DNA of 64,000 nt from Vibrio sp. HA2012 (GTDB taxonomy: Bacteria; Pseudomonadota; Gammaproteobacteria; Enterobacterales; Vibrionaceae): NCBI RefSeq assembly GCF_002812955.1, contig NZ_PFXK01000001.1:124001-188000 (forward strand), in the 5' to 3' direction. Below are positions 51,289 through 60,896 of this stretch, one piece after another. Made by a program: the position numbers and the translations under genes. The first letter of the stretch is position 1. Each line of letters starts with the position of its first letter. Below the pieces are notes generated by a model that had not been told where the DNA came from, searched no databases, and saw only the letters and a program-made list of their open reading frames with translations.

Positions 51289-52782
51289 GTGGGTTTACCG
51301 GATTCTTACACTACAGAAGAACGATTTTTGTTGTTGTCACTGCTTAAAATGTATGGCTGTAAAAAAACGTTTTCTGTGAGCGTGTTGACGCTTTCTGATA
51401 AGTGTTTATCTACACGGTCTGTCGTTGTTAGCCTGTTTAAAAAGCTCAAGTCGGACGGATATGTTTTGGTGCGATCCACTCGCAAATGGAATAAAGAAGG
51501 TACAGGTATTGCTAAAGGTAGGGGTAATAATGATTATGAGTTTACGCAGAGGCTTAAGGAAACTATTGAGGAATCTCCCCTGTCCAAAATGGTTTTCAAG
51601 AACAAAAATAGTGCAGTTGATAAGGTGCTCTATCGTAAGGAGTTAAAGAATGGGGAGAAGAAGGTAAAACTGCGTAGTGCGAGTCGTCTCTTTCTGTTAA
51701 TACTACTTGTTCACGCTGACGAGATGGGAGTTGTACCGAACTTAAGCACAGCGCAAATTTCAAAATTAATGGGAGGATTAAGTCGAGACAGATTTAAATC
51801 ACAGCTAGCAACTTTGTTAGAAATGGGGATCATCCGGCATCAAGTATCAGGATGTACCGGAGTCGCTTTGTTTGGAAAAGTGAAGAGTACTTACTATCTT
51901 AATGTTTTCCATCCGCTTCTTACTGGGTGGGGGAGTCATGTTTCTAGGTTAAGCGTTAGAATCGAAGGTATATCGGATGGAAACACGGAAACTGAAGCGA
52001 AAGCATTGTTTCAACGTGGTCCGGGAAATAGTGCCAGGTGGCCGAGTGTAGTAAAAGGTTATGTTGATTCTGTTGAGATAGAAAAACTAGGGCGCTTCTT
52101 TCGAGAAAGAAGGCTGGAGGAGTCTTTCCAGAGAAAACTATGTGAAATCGCATCTGAGATGCTGTCCGATTCGCAAAGTGGTTGCAATGGTTTTACGGTA
52201 TCGCCGGAATCACTACATCACTTTATGCCGAATGAACTTCTAAGCAAAAAATACGCTGAAACTCTTTTGTCTAATTTTCATAGTCATTTAACGAAAGGTG
52301 CATCTGCCACTAAAGAGAATATCAATACCGAAGCAAGTGTGCTAGAAACGTTGGAAAAAGAGGTCAAATCTACACTTACTCTAGGCTTTAACTCCTACCA
52401 AATACAAGGAAAAGCAGACGTCGGGCTGCTGTGTTCGGAGTATCTTCAATTGGTATGGTTGATCAAAATGCTTGCAACACGCATAGCCAAACGGTATTGG
52501 TCCTTTTTACAACAAGCGCTAGGGCGTGATTTTAAATTGAAAAGGGCTGCGATAGTACCCAGGTTTAAGATTTGTTCAAATACTGGAGAAGAATACATTG
52601 GGGGCTACGAAATTTTGTATATTGGCAGTGAGCTGAATGATGAATCTAGAGACGATGAGTTAAAGATAGTTGAAAATAGATTTGAACTTTGTACCAGTGA
52701 TGGTGAACTGAATGTGCTCAGAAAGTTTAGAGTTCATGAAGACATGGAACAAATTATCAAAAAAATGTTTCTGCCTGCCTGA
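51289..52782 (+). CDS. Unrecognised island protein with two winged-helix-like segments
   Basis: The 497-residue product starts at GTG 51289 (AGAGG 8 bases upstream). Residues about 8-60 (EERFLLLSLLKMYGCKKTFS to LKSDGYVLVRS) and 128-190 (SRLFLLILLVHADEMGVVPN to LLEMGIIRH) both look like helix-rich regions closing in a wing, as in MarR- or replication-initiator-type domains. The rest is mixed helical with no motif I know. It is divergent from the RHH protein. A DNA-binding role (replication or partition of the island) is only an inference. AT-rich codon use differs from the core genes. Confidence 0.6.
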   Translation: MGLPDSYTTEERFLLLSLLKMYGCKKTFSVSVLTLSDKCLSTRSVVVSLFKKLKSDGYVLVRSTRKWNKEGTGIAKGRGNNDYEFTQRLKETIEESPLSKMVFKNKNSAVDKVLYRKELKNGEKKVKLRSASRLFLLILLVHADEMGVVPNLSTAQISKLMGGLSRDRFKSQLATLLEMGIIRHQVSGCTGVALFGKVKSTYYLNVFHPLLTGWGSHVSRLSVRIEGISDGNTETEAKALFQRGPGNSARWPSVVKGYVDSVEIEKLGRFFRERRLEESFQRKLCEIASEMLSDSQSGCNGFTVSPESLHHFMPNELLSKKYAETLLSNFHSHLTKGASATKENINTEASVLETLEKEVKSTLTLGFNSYQIQGKADVGLLCSEYLQLVWLIKMLATRIAKRYWSFLQQALGRDFKLKRAAIVPRFKICSNTGEEYIGGYEILYIGSELNDESRDDELKIVENRFELCTSDGELNVLRKFRVHEDMEQIIKKMFLPA

Positions 52783-52837
52783 GTTTTTTCCAGAGTGCTG
52801 AGAAAATTTCGATGCACAGGTTACGATCCCGCTAAAA

Positions 52838-53226
52838 AAGAAGAGGGCAGGTAAACGTGAGCATCATTGTACGGCACGATGCGTTTGGGCTAGGGAAATC
52901 AATGAAGCCAATCAGCCGCGCTACCGTGTGGCTTTATTGCTCAACGAAGACACTTATTACAGTTTCGGCGATTACCGGACATTGAATAAAAATCTCGCAG
53001 GAAAAATCTATAGAGCATGGACTAGCGCTTTGAGGTATGGAGATACTGAAGATGTGATAGAGCTCGTTCACATTCCTGGCGACACCCCTTGTTATCACTC
53101 AGATCGAAATTCAACCGGTTATCAACAGCAGTGTAATTATTCTTTCAGCGTCTGAGTTATTTGGCAAAGTTAGATACAAAGCTATATGGTTACCGTTCGA
53201 AGAACTTCTTTTGTCGTAAGAAGTGA
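52838..53226 (+). pseudogene. YagK/YfjJ (inovirus Gp2-like) family gene, truncated and frameshifted
   Basis: On the + strand, the frame from about 52838 reads KKRAGKREHHCTARCVWARE, then RYRVALLLNEDTYYSFGDYR and LVHIPGDTPCYHSDRNSTG-like blocks, the conserved core of the YagK/YfjJ C-terminal family found in P4-like satellites and islands. It stops at 53155. A different frame then continues RLSYLAKLDTKLYGYRSKNF to a TGA at 53224-53226, matching the family C-terminus, so a frameshift lies near 53140-53150. The N-terminal part is missing. This is a decayed remnant of the satellite backbone. The 53227-53460 stretch has no gene. Confidence 0.75.
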
Positions 53227-53460
53227 AATAGGTCAAAAAAAGCCTTTTTATTTAATAATATATCCTTCAAGGCAGCCTTGTTTGTACTTTTAGCTAACTT
53301 ACTATTAATCGTTATCAGATGAACCTTTACCGGGTGTGGTCTATAACGAGCCTATCATTCTGTTTGTGTTGTTTAGACGTGATGAGACACCTTCAGACAT
53401 TTTGAGAAAAAATAACCGACTGCTCTCATCCTTTGAATGTAAGGATGAAGAGGTTAACCC

Positions 53461-53496
53461 ATGACTGCGAGATTGATACGGCTGAAAGAAGTGAGG
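53461..53496 (+). pseudogene. AlpA-like regulator start, cut by the IS element
   Basis: The ATG at 53461 begins MTARLIRLKEV, the usual N-terminus of AlpA/CP4-57 type HTH regulators, and the IS begins after 12 codons. In P4-like islands an alpA gene lies next to the YagK/YfjJ gene, as here. Only the first codons remain, so the call is tentative. Confidence 0.5.
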
Positions 53497-53570
53497 TGTA
53501 GTGGTACAGTGAATTTGGCCACCTGATTAAAGGTGTTATGATTCGATTCATAGCAATATTAGGTGACATA

Positions 53571-54745
<1,175 letters not shown>

Positions 54746-54754
54746 CCACTACAG

Positions 54755-54862
54755 TTAGATGTAGCAGGTATTATCGAAGAGGGTGATTCATTAAACGAAA
54801 TCGTTACAGAAAGGCTGATTCAACATATGTATAAGAATGCCCGGAGCCTTTGGATGCCGTAA
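54755..54862 (+). pseudogene. 3' end of an unknown gene cut by the IS
   Basis: Directly after the right IS end an open frame of 35 codons (LDVAGIIEEGDSLNEIVTER to SLWMP) ends with TAA at 54860-54862. It has no start and looks like the C-terminus of a protein whose front was removed with the IS insertion or deletion. It does not resemble AlpA. I do not recognise it. Confidence 0.5.
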
Positions 54863-55090
54863 TCTACTGACCTGCATTAATGTTTTCCATACAAATAATA
54901 ATATTAACCAGTATGGAGTTTCAAATGCGGCTTGATGTTAAATTTGTTGTGTATAACATTTTTGTGCGGCTTTATTTGACGTAATGAGTCTTTAGTCTGT
55001 AATGTTTAAGGTAACTTATTGTTATGATAGTCTTTTTATTCTAAAGGCGAATATTGATGATGATTTTAATTACTTTAATGGTTGGCTTAG
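54863..55090. promoter_or_regulatory. Upstream region of the helicase pair
   Basis: AT-rich. A possible promoter is TTGACG (54976-54981) and TAATGT (55000-55005) with an 18-base spacer. A short ORF at 55057-55134 (25 codons, AAGGCG upstream) overlaps the helicase start in another frame and could couple its translation; the helicase ATG itself has no clear ribosome site. Confidence 0.4.
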
Positions 55091-56821
55091 ATGGAATTAA
55101 GAAGTGTACTAAAAGATTTGAAAAAATTTGTTGAAGATGAGCATGAAGCAAATTACGAAAAGCTATATGAAATCTGGGAGAAACCACTCAATCAGAAGCT
55201 ATTAAAAGGTGAATCTCAACAAATTCGCTATATCCGGAAAGAAGGAAAAAATCATTTACATATCGTCTTAGGTGATAATGAGTCAAGATTTCGTGAAGGG
55301 GACATGATATGCCTTCATTTAGGTGAGCCGAGCAAAAAGAGGCATGTTCAGCAAGGCACCATCGAAGCGGAAAATGAAGATGAATGGTTAGTTCGGGTTC
55401 ACCAGATAGATGATGAAGCTCTCAGTGAGGTTATTTCTGGTTGCTATGCTGACCCGGATACAATGGATCTAAAGCCGTTCTATGATAAGGCATTGGATGA
55501 AATAGCCGAGTCCAAACGTGGTAGGGAGATAGTACTACCACTTTTAGCAAATAAATTGGATACCGGTTTTATCTTTGAAGATGACTATGATGAAGCGGCA
55601 GAGTTTGCCGATGAACGTGGGTTAAATGAGCAGCAAGCTGACGCTGTGGGGAAAGCAGTTGCGGCTAAATATCTAGCGTGTATACAAGGGCCACCAGGTA
55701 CCGGCAAAACTAAAGTAATTAGCCTGGTGGCAAAGCTATTGGTAGAGCAAGGCCAACGAGTATTTATGACGTCACATACTCACATGGCAATAAATAATGC
55801 GTTGAACAAGATCGCTGATGAAAATGTTCCGGTAATTAAGGTTGGGGCTCAAGGGTGCACAAAGGGCCTCGATAAAAAAGTGAAGCATTATGAATACGGT
55901 GGTGAATGGGATAAGAAGCCTGATTCAGGTTATGTGATTGGTGCAACGCCATTTGCAACATGCAGCGCGCGATTAGAACAGTATGAGTTTGATACAGTTA
56001 TCTTTGATGAGGCGAGTCAAATTACACTTCCCCTCGCTATCATGGCAATGAGGAAAGCTAAGCGATTTGTATTTGTTGGCGACCATAAACAGCTTCCACC
56101 CGTTGTACTCTCCGCGTCTGTTCTCGATGACTGTTCGATCTTCTCTCGTATGATCTCGGGTAACAAAGATGTTTCAGTGATGCTTAGCCAAACCTACCGC
56201 ATGTGCCAGGCGTTATCTAGCTGGCCTAGCCAATGCTATTATGATGGACGCTTAATATCTGCACGAAAAGCAGAACAGTGTGTATTTAAGTTGCCTAAGT
56301 CCCCTTCAAAGTACAATGATGTTTTATCGAGCAAGCATCCTTTTGTTTTTATAAAGTCACCTAAAAGTAACGCTAGGAATGTGAACAAACCGGAAGCTGA
56401 GCTTGTAGTTGATATCATTGAAAGTGCAATTAATGCGGGGCTGAGTGCAGAGGAAATAGGTGTAGTAACCCCTTTTCGAAGTCATGCTAAGGCTTTGAAA
56501 TCAAAGCTTGCAGATAAAAAGGGCATCTTTTCATCGAAAACTATCGTCACAGATACAGTGGAAAGAATGCAGGGGCAGGAAAGAGATATGATCATTATTT
56601 CTCTATGCTCCTCCGACCCTCAGTACATAAGTGCTATCGCTGGGTTCTTTTTCCAGGCGGAACGCTTAAATGTAGCAATCACTCGTCCACAAACAAAACT
56701 GGTATTAGTTGGCCCTGAGATCTCTAGTTCTTTTCTCCAAGAGTCAAATGACGAGAGCTTACTTAAAAGAGTTGAAGAATATCGCTCTTTGATTAACTCA
56801 GGATATAAATATAATAATTAG
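55091..56821 (+). CDS. Upf1/DNA2-like SF1 helicase
   Basis: The 576-residue protein has an N-terminal domain (1-175) of mixed strands and helices, then the full SF1B (DNA2/NAM7-like) core: GPPGTGKT (200-207), FDEASQ (305-310), VGDHKQLPP (329-337), LSQTYRMCQ, and near the end TDTVERMQGQERDMIIISLC and ERLNVAITRPQ. It would translocate on nucleic acid. No nuclease or methylase domain is visible. It is followed by a second SF1 helicase gene after 8 bases, so the two form one unit, bounded on the right by a convergent gene. No known two-helicase defence system is recognised with confidence. Confidence 0.85.
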   Translation: MELRSVLKDLKKFVEDEHEANYEKLYEIWEKPLNQKLLKGESQQIRYIRKEGKNHLHIVLGDNESRFREGDMICLHLGEPSKKRHVQQGTIEAENEDEWLVRVHQIDDEALSEVISGCYADPDTMDLKPFYDKALDEIAESKRGREIVLPLLANKLDTGFIFEDDYDEAAEFADERGLNEQQADAVGKAVAAKYLACIQGPPGTGKTKVISLVAKLLVEQGQRVFMTSHTHMAINNALNKIADENVPVIKVGAQGCTKGLDKKVKHYEYGGEWDKKPDSGYVIGATPFATCSARLEQYEFDTVIFDEASQITLPLAIMAMRKAKRFVFVGDHKQLPPVVLSASVLDDCSIFSRMISGNKDVSVMLSQTYRMCQALSSWPSQCYYDGRLISARKAEQCVFKLPKSPSKYNDVLSSKHPFVFIKSPKSNARNVNKPEAELVVDIIESAINAGLSAEEIGVVTPFRSHAKALKSKLADKKGIFSSKTIVTDTVERMQGQERDMIIISLCSSDPQYISAIAGFFFQAERLNVAITRPQTKLVLVGPEISSSFLQESNDESLLKRVEEYRSLINSGYKYNN

Positions 56822-56829
56822 GAAATGTT

Positions 56830-58800
56830 ATGGCACAGATGGAATCAATTACGGGCTTAGATCGTAAGGTTAGAAGGCATTTTAAAAAAGTACTCAGTAG
56901 ATTGTCAGACGAATTCATTGTCCGAGAACCATTACTGGATGAATCAAAAATTGCACCAATCGTATTGGAAGGGCCTTGTAAAAGTTGGTTGATGATTGGT
57001 TGGCACGAAAGGCAGCCAAGTGAAACTGAGCTTGCTAAATGGAGGCAGTTCAATTCAGCTTTACAATCTATGGGATATCAACCAATCATGTATCTTGCTG
57101 TAGTTGAAGAGGATTTGCAACACAAGGCAACAAGTGAAGAACAGGCTTATAGATTCATCCATATCCTCGACCAAAAGGGCTTTTATATAGACGGTGAGAA
57201 GAAAATTGTTGACCTTTTGACAGAGTCTCCGCTTGAACAGTACTACTGGGTAAAAAAGACACTTTTCCCTGAGTCAGCAATCCATTCTCAATGTACGACG
57301 AGGAGGAGCGTTTCAAGAGTAGATAATACAGCAAGTCTGCAACAGTTTTTCTTAGATTATGACCAGGAATTGGCAACTCGTTTTGACATGCTTGAACAAG
57401 CTGACTCTAGCGAAGAGAGTCAAGATGATTTCTCTGTAAGGCTTATTAATGGGGTTGCTGGTAGTGGTAAAACATTAATCTTGATAAATCGTGCTATAGC
57501 ATTTTGTAAAAAGCACCCTGATAAGAAAGCATTACTCGTTATTCATAACAAACCGGTCACTTCAGATATTAAGCATAGATTTGAAGAGTGGCTAGGTGGA
57601 GCCCCTTCGAACCTGAAGATCGAGACATTTCATCAATTTGCTCTCAATCAGCAGAAGAAAGTTGCTAACAATTGGAGGCTCACCCCATTATTTGGCGACA
57701 AAGCTGTAGAGCCCCTTCGTGCTCAAATCCTTTGTGATACCAATGAGAGCTACACCCAATTGAAGTTAACTGATGGGCAGATCTGGTCTGAGTTAGAGTA
57801 TATCAACGAATATCTAATAAAAGACGAGGATGAATATTTAGAATATGAACGTCAAGGCAGAGGCTTTGCTCTTCAGAAGTCGCAGCGTAAGCATATTTGG
57901 AAACTCTACGAAATGGTAGTCCAAAACATGTCTAGTCCTAAAGGTTATTTACCAAGCCTTTATGTTAAGGACTTAGCTTTACTCGAAGATACCACTGGGT
58001 TGGAAAAGTTTGATCATATTTTGGTCGATGAGGCTCAGTTCTTTGCGCCTTCGTGGCTCCAGTTAGTCAAGATGTCGTTAATTTCAAACGGTGCAATATT
58101 TCTGTGTGCAGACCCTAACCAAGGCTTTCTAAAGAGCCGATTGAGCTGGAAAAGTGTTGGTTTCAATGTTCGAGGGCGAACAAAACGGCTCAATTATTCA
58201 TATCGTACTACTTATGAAATTATGGTTGCTGCGAATGCATTGATCGAAGGTATTGAAGATGACGCCGATGATTTCGTAAAGCCAGATTTAGAAAGAATGG
58301 AAAGAGGAGTAAAACCTCAGATAGTCTATAGTCATACTCTTCAAGATGAAAAGACACGTTTTTTAAATGAGTTAAGTGAATGTTGTAGATCCGACGATAT
58401 ACCTCTTCAGCAAGTCATGGTGCTTTGCAGTGGTAGTTATAGTCCTTGGAGCCTTAAACGTGATATTGAGAACACTCTAGGTAAAGGAACTGTGGTTAAC
58501 TGCAATGACTGGAAAGACATTAAAGATAATATTGGTGGGAAAATTCGTCTTATGAGTATCAACAGTTGTACAGGAATGGAGTCAGGAGTGACATTCGTTC
58601 TTGGGGCTGGTGAGCTAATGAATCAAGCCAAAAACATTGATTTAGATGATGCTGAAAGAGAGCTTGCTCAACAAGAATCCCTTAGAAAACTTTATGTATC
58701 AATGACTCGAGCCGGGCAACGACTGGCCTTATTTAGTACCGAGAAACTGCCTGAAGGGGTACATGAACATGTAGAGCTTTCTGGTGCTTCATTGGATTGA
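56830..58800 (+). CDS. UvrD/DUF2075-like SF1A helicase
   Basis: The 656-residue protein has an N-terminal domain of unknown type (1-195, with WLMIGWHERQPSETELAKWR), then a helicase core: GVAGSGKTLILI (about 207-218), ILVDEAQFFAPSW (DEAQ about 399-402), LCADPNQGF, LNYSYRTTYEIM, and SINSCTGMESGVTFVLG and LYVSMTRAGQRLALF at the C-terminus. This is a UvrD-type helicase with a compact layout. AGGAAAT precedes the ATG. It follows the Upf1-like gene as a probable bicistronic operon; the pair is the main unknown element of the island. Confidence 0.83.
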   Translation: MAQMESITGLDRKVRRHFKKVLSRLSDEFIVREPLLDESKIAPIVLEGPCKSWLMIGWHERQPSETELAKWRQFNSALQSMGYQPIMYLAVVEEDLQHKATSEEQAYRFIHILDQKGFYIDGEKKIVDLLTESPLEQYYWVKKTLFPESAIHSQCTTRRSVSRVDNTASLQQFFLDYDQELATRFDMLEQADSSEESQDDFSVRLINGVAGSGKTLILINRAIAFCKKHPDKKALLVIHNKPVTSDIKHRFEEWLGGAPSNLKIETFHQFALNQQKKVANNWRLTPLFGDKAVEPLRAQILCDTNESYTQLKLTDGQIWSELEYINEYLIKDEDEYLEYERQGRGFALQKSQRKHIWKLYEMVVQNMSSPKGYLPSLYVKDLALLEDTTGLEKFDHILVDEAQFFAPSWLQLVKMSLISNGAIFLCADPNQGFLKSRLSWKSVGFNVRGRTKRLNYSYRTTYEIMVAANALIEGIEDDADDFVKPDLERMERGVKPQIVYSHTLQDEKTRFLNELSECCRSDDIPLQQVMVLCSGSYSPWSLKRDIENTLGKGTVVNCNDWKDIKDNIGGKIRLMSINSCTGMESGVTFVLGAGELMNQAKNIDLDDAERELAQQESLRKLYVSMTRAGQRLALFSTEKLPEGVHEHVELSGASLD

Positions 58801-58921
58801 TTAGTAAGGCGGATCCAATCAGGTCTATTGGCCTGAACTCCCACTTATATAGATGAGCGCTGTTAGTTAAATGGTTAGGAAAGGAATGGGGCTCTATTCT
58901 ATGCGTCCCACTCCTTTCTTT

Positions 58922-59383
58922 TTATAACACACAATCGTATTTACGAGCTGCATTGACAGTCATACACCCTATAAGACCACCAGCTAAAATATACAGCAAA
59001 GAGTTCTTCGATTGGTTGCAGTGAGCAAAAAGCAAACCTGCAACAGCGCCAAGGCCCGCACCTTGTAGCTGCTCGCTTGATGGTTTGCCGTGTAGTACTG
59101 TAGAGGCTAAATGCTCACAGTTATTATCTAGCACCCCATATTTTCTCGCTTTCTTAATCAATTGCTCTACTTGGTGGAACAGTTCATTTTTCTTTTTCTC
59201 ACATAGGTGACTTAAGACTACCTTGATTGGTTTTCCATTTGCGTACTCTTCTAAGGCACAAATTTCTACGTTGCCATCTGGCGAGTTGTGAAGTACTCGC
59301 CCTTTTCCTAGGTAGATTCCGGCATGCTCTACCAGCAGCTTTGAACGATAAAGTAGATCACCAATACTAAGATTACTATTCAT
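58922..59383 (-). CDS. LRAT-fold (NCEH) membrane protein
   Basis: I choose ATG 59383 with GGGAAAA upstream; an in-frame ATG at 59419 lacks a ribosome site. The 153-residue product has a lecithin-retinol-acyltransferase/H-rev107 pattern: VEHAGIYLGKGRVLHNS (His 20 and His 32), a beta stretch, and NNCEHLAS with Cys 89 in NCEH. Two hydrophobic glycine-rich segments follow (about 108-121 and 127-146). The enzymes of this fold hydrolyse or transfer acyl groups on lipids. A membrane-associated acyl hydrolase/transferase is inferred. It is divergent from the XRE regulator. Confidence 0.78.
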   Translation of the reverse strand: MNSNLSIGDLLYRSKLLVEHAGIYLGKGRVLHNSPDGNVEICALEEYANGKPIKVVLSHLCEKKKNELFHQVEQLIKKARKYGVLDNNCEHLASTVLHGKPSSEQLQGAGLGAVAGLLFAHCNQSKNSLLYILAGGLIGCMTVNAARKYDCVL

Positions 59384-59431
59384 AATTTTCCCTTTTTGAT
59401 TTAAAGTATGTGTATTCAAAAAACAACATTG

Positions 59432-59490
59432 AAATGCGTAAAACGTATATCAATGCATTTAAATTATACTTATGCACTTAATTGATCAAG
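59432..59490. promoter_or_regulatory. Three 19-bp-phased operator-like repeats
   Basis: ATGC cores at 59434, 59453 and 59472 are exactly 19 bases apart, in contexts AAATGCGTA, CAATGCATT and TTATGCACT, each followed by an AT-rich run. They lie between the divergent LRAT and XRE genes and are natural candidates for XRE regulator binding. Confidence 0.5.
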
Positions 59491-59515
59491 TGTTATTTAG
59501 TTATTGGTGGTAAAA

Positions 59516-59905
59516 ATGCAAGATAAAATCGTTTCTTACTCATCGATTCTCGGTGTGGTCGTCGCGAATAAGCGCAAAGAACTAGGCATAGAGCAGAGCG
59601 TATTAGCTGAAAAAATGGGGCTCTCACAAGCTAGCTATAGTCGTTTGGAATCAGGAAAGTCAACGTTCTCTGTTGACCAGATGTTTGAATGTGCTACAGC
59701 TCTTGGTATTGCTCCAGATGAACTTTTTAATTCGGTTGTGAATACAGTTAATAATCTCAAGGAAAGTGAACAGGTGTCTGTTCAAGCCCAACCTAGAGGT
59801 AACGCAACAAAAGCTAAGTCTGAAGGGGGGAGCAATGTCGGTACTTTCATTGCGGGAGCAGCTTTGGGAGCATTAATAATTGGATTGGCTGGTAAGTCCA
59901 AATAA
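59516..59905 (+). CDS. Membrane-anchored XRE-family regulator
   Basis: The start is ATG 59516 (MQDKIVSYSS...), with GGTGG 5 bases upstream; a TTG at 59504 is less likely. The 129-residue protein has an XRE helix-turn-helix (about 10-72, RKELGIEQSVLAEKMGLSQA then YSRLESGKSTFSVDQM), a low-complexity linker (about 85-107) and a C-terminal glycine/alanine-rich transmembrane helix (about 109-125, TFIAGAALGALIIGLAG). A membrane-bound transcription factor facing the cytoplasm is inferred. Divergent partner of the LRAT-fold gene. Confidence 0.83.
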   Translation: MQDKIVSYSSILGVVVANKRKELGIEQSVLAEKMGLSQASYSRLESGKSTFSVDQMFECATALGIAPDELFNSVVNTVNNLKESEQVSVQAQPRGNATKAKSEGGSNVGTFIAGAALGALIIGLAGKSK

Positions 59906-59984
59906 ACGTAACGGATATCAATGTAACTGATTGTATATCTTGGTATATTGCCGAAATTAAAAGCCAAAATGGTTAGGGTGTGTA

Positions 59985-60890
59985 GTGCTTCCAAGTTATC
60001 AAGATTTAATGAAGCCAGTGTTAGAGGCTGCGAAGAATGAAGAAGTTAAGCTTAGCAACGTTGTAGATTTGCTAGCGGAGCAATTTAATCTGTCAGAAGA
60101 CGAGAGAACTGAGCTGCTTCCTAGTGGCCGACAAGCGGCATTCACGAACCGAGTTGGATGGGCCAAAACCTATCTAGCGAAAGCTGGGCTTTTGGATTCT
60201 ATAAGGCGCGGCCATTTCGTGATAACAGATTTGGGGAAAGAAGCTCTAAACAGTGGTGAAGAGATAAATAACCAATACCTTAAACGTTTTGACGACTTTA
60301 ACGCGTTCACTAAGCAAAAAAATGGGGATTCAGTTAAAGTCGAAGAGACAACGCTGTCTGACAATGATGCGACACCAGATGAAGTACTAAGAGCTGCTTA
60401 CAAACAGATTAACGACGCGTTAGCCTCAGACATCTTGTCTCGAACACGTAAAGTGTCTCCAGCCTTTTTTGAACAACTGTTGATCGACCTGCTACTCGCA
60501 ATGGGCTATGGCGGAAGCGATGAAGGTATGGCGCATACACTTGGAAGAAGTGGGGATAATGGTGTTGATGGAGTCATCAACCAAGATCCTCTAGGTGTAG
60601 ATCAGGTTTACATTCAGGCAAAGCGTTATGCAGAGGGTAACAATGTAGGTTCTAGTGAAATACGGGATTTCTTTGGGGCGTTGAACTTAAAGAAAGCACA
60701 GAAGGGTATCTTCATTACCACTTCCGATTTTACATCCTCAGCCTCACAAACGGCTAAAGATTTAGGTATGCGCATTGTGCTTATTAACGGTAAAGAGTTG
60801 GCTAAGTTGATGTTGCGATACAACATAGGCAGCCGAGACGAGCAAGTGCTTTATATTAAACGCATTGATGAAGAGTTTTTTGAAGGATAA
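59985..60890 (+). CDS. Mrr-family restriction endonuclease
   Basis: The start is GTG at 59985, with TTAGGGTG upstream. The 301-residue protein has a winged-helix N-terminal domain (about 1-95, Mrr_N type) and a C-terminal Mrr catalytic domain (about 150-295) with GDNGVDGVINQ (Asp 195) and VYIQAKRY (Gln 211, Lys 213), the D-x(n)-QxK form of the PD-(D/E)XK nuclease. Mrr enzymes cleave modified DNA. Six bases after its stop the HsdR gene starts, so the two are cotranscribed. Confidence 0.88.
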   Translation: MLPSYQDLMKPVLEAAKNEEVKLSNVVDLLAEQFNLSEDERTELLPSGRQAAFTNRVGWAKTYLAKAGLLDSIRRGHFVITDLGKEALNSGEEINNQYLKRFDDFNAFTKQKNGDSVKVEETTLSDNDATPDEVLRAAYKQINDALASDILSRTRKVSPAFFEQLLIDLLLAMGYGGSDEGMAHTLGRSGDNGVDGVINQDPLGVDQVYIQAKRYAEGNNVGSSEIRDFFGALNLKKAQKGIFITTSDFTSSASQTAKDLGMRIVLINGKELAKLMLRYNIGSRDEQVLYIKRIDEEFFEG

Positions 60891-60896
60891 TACGTC

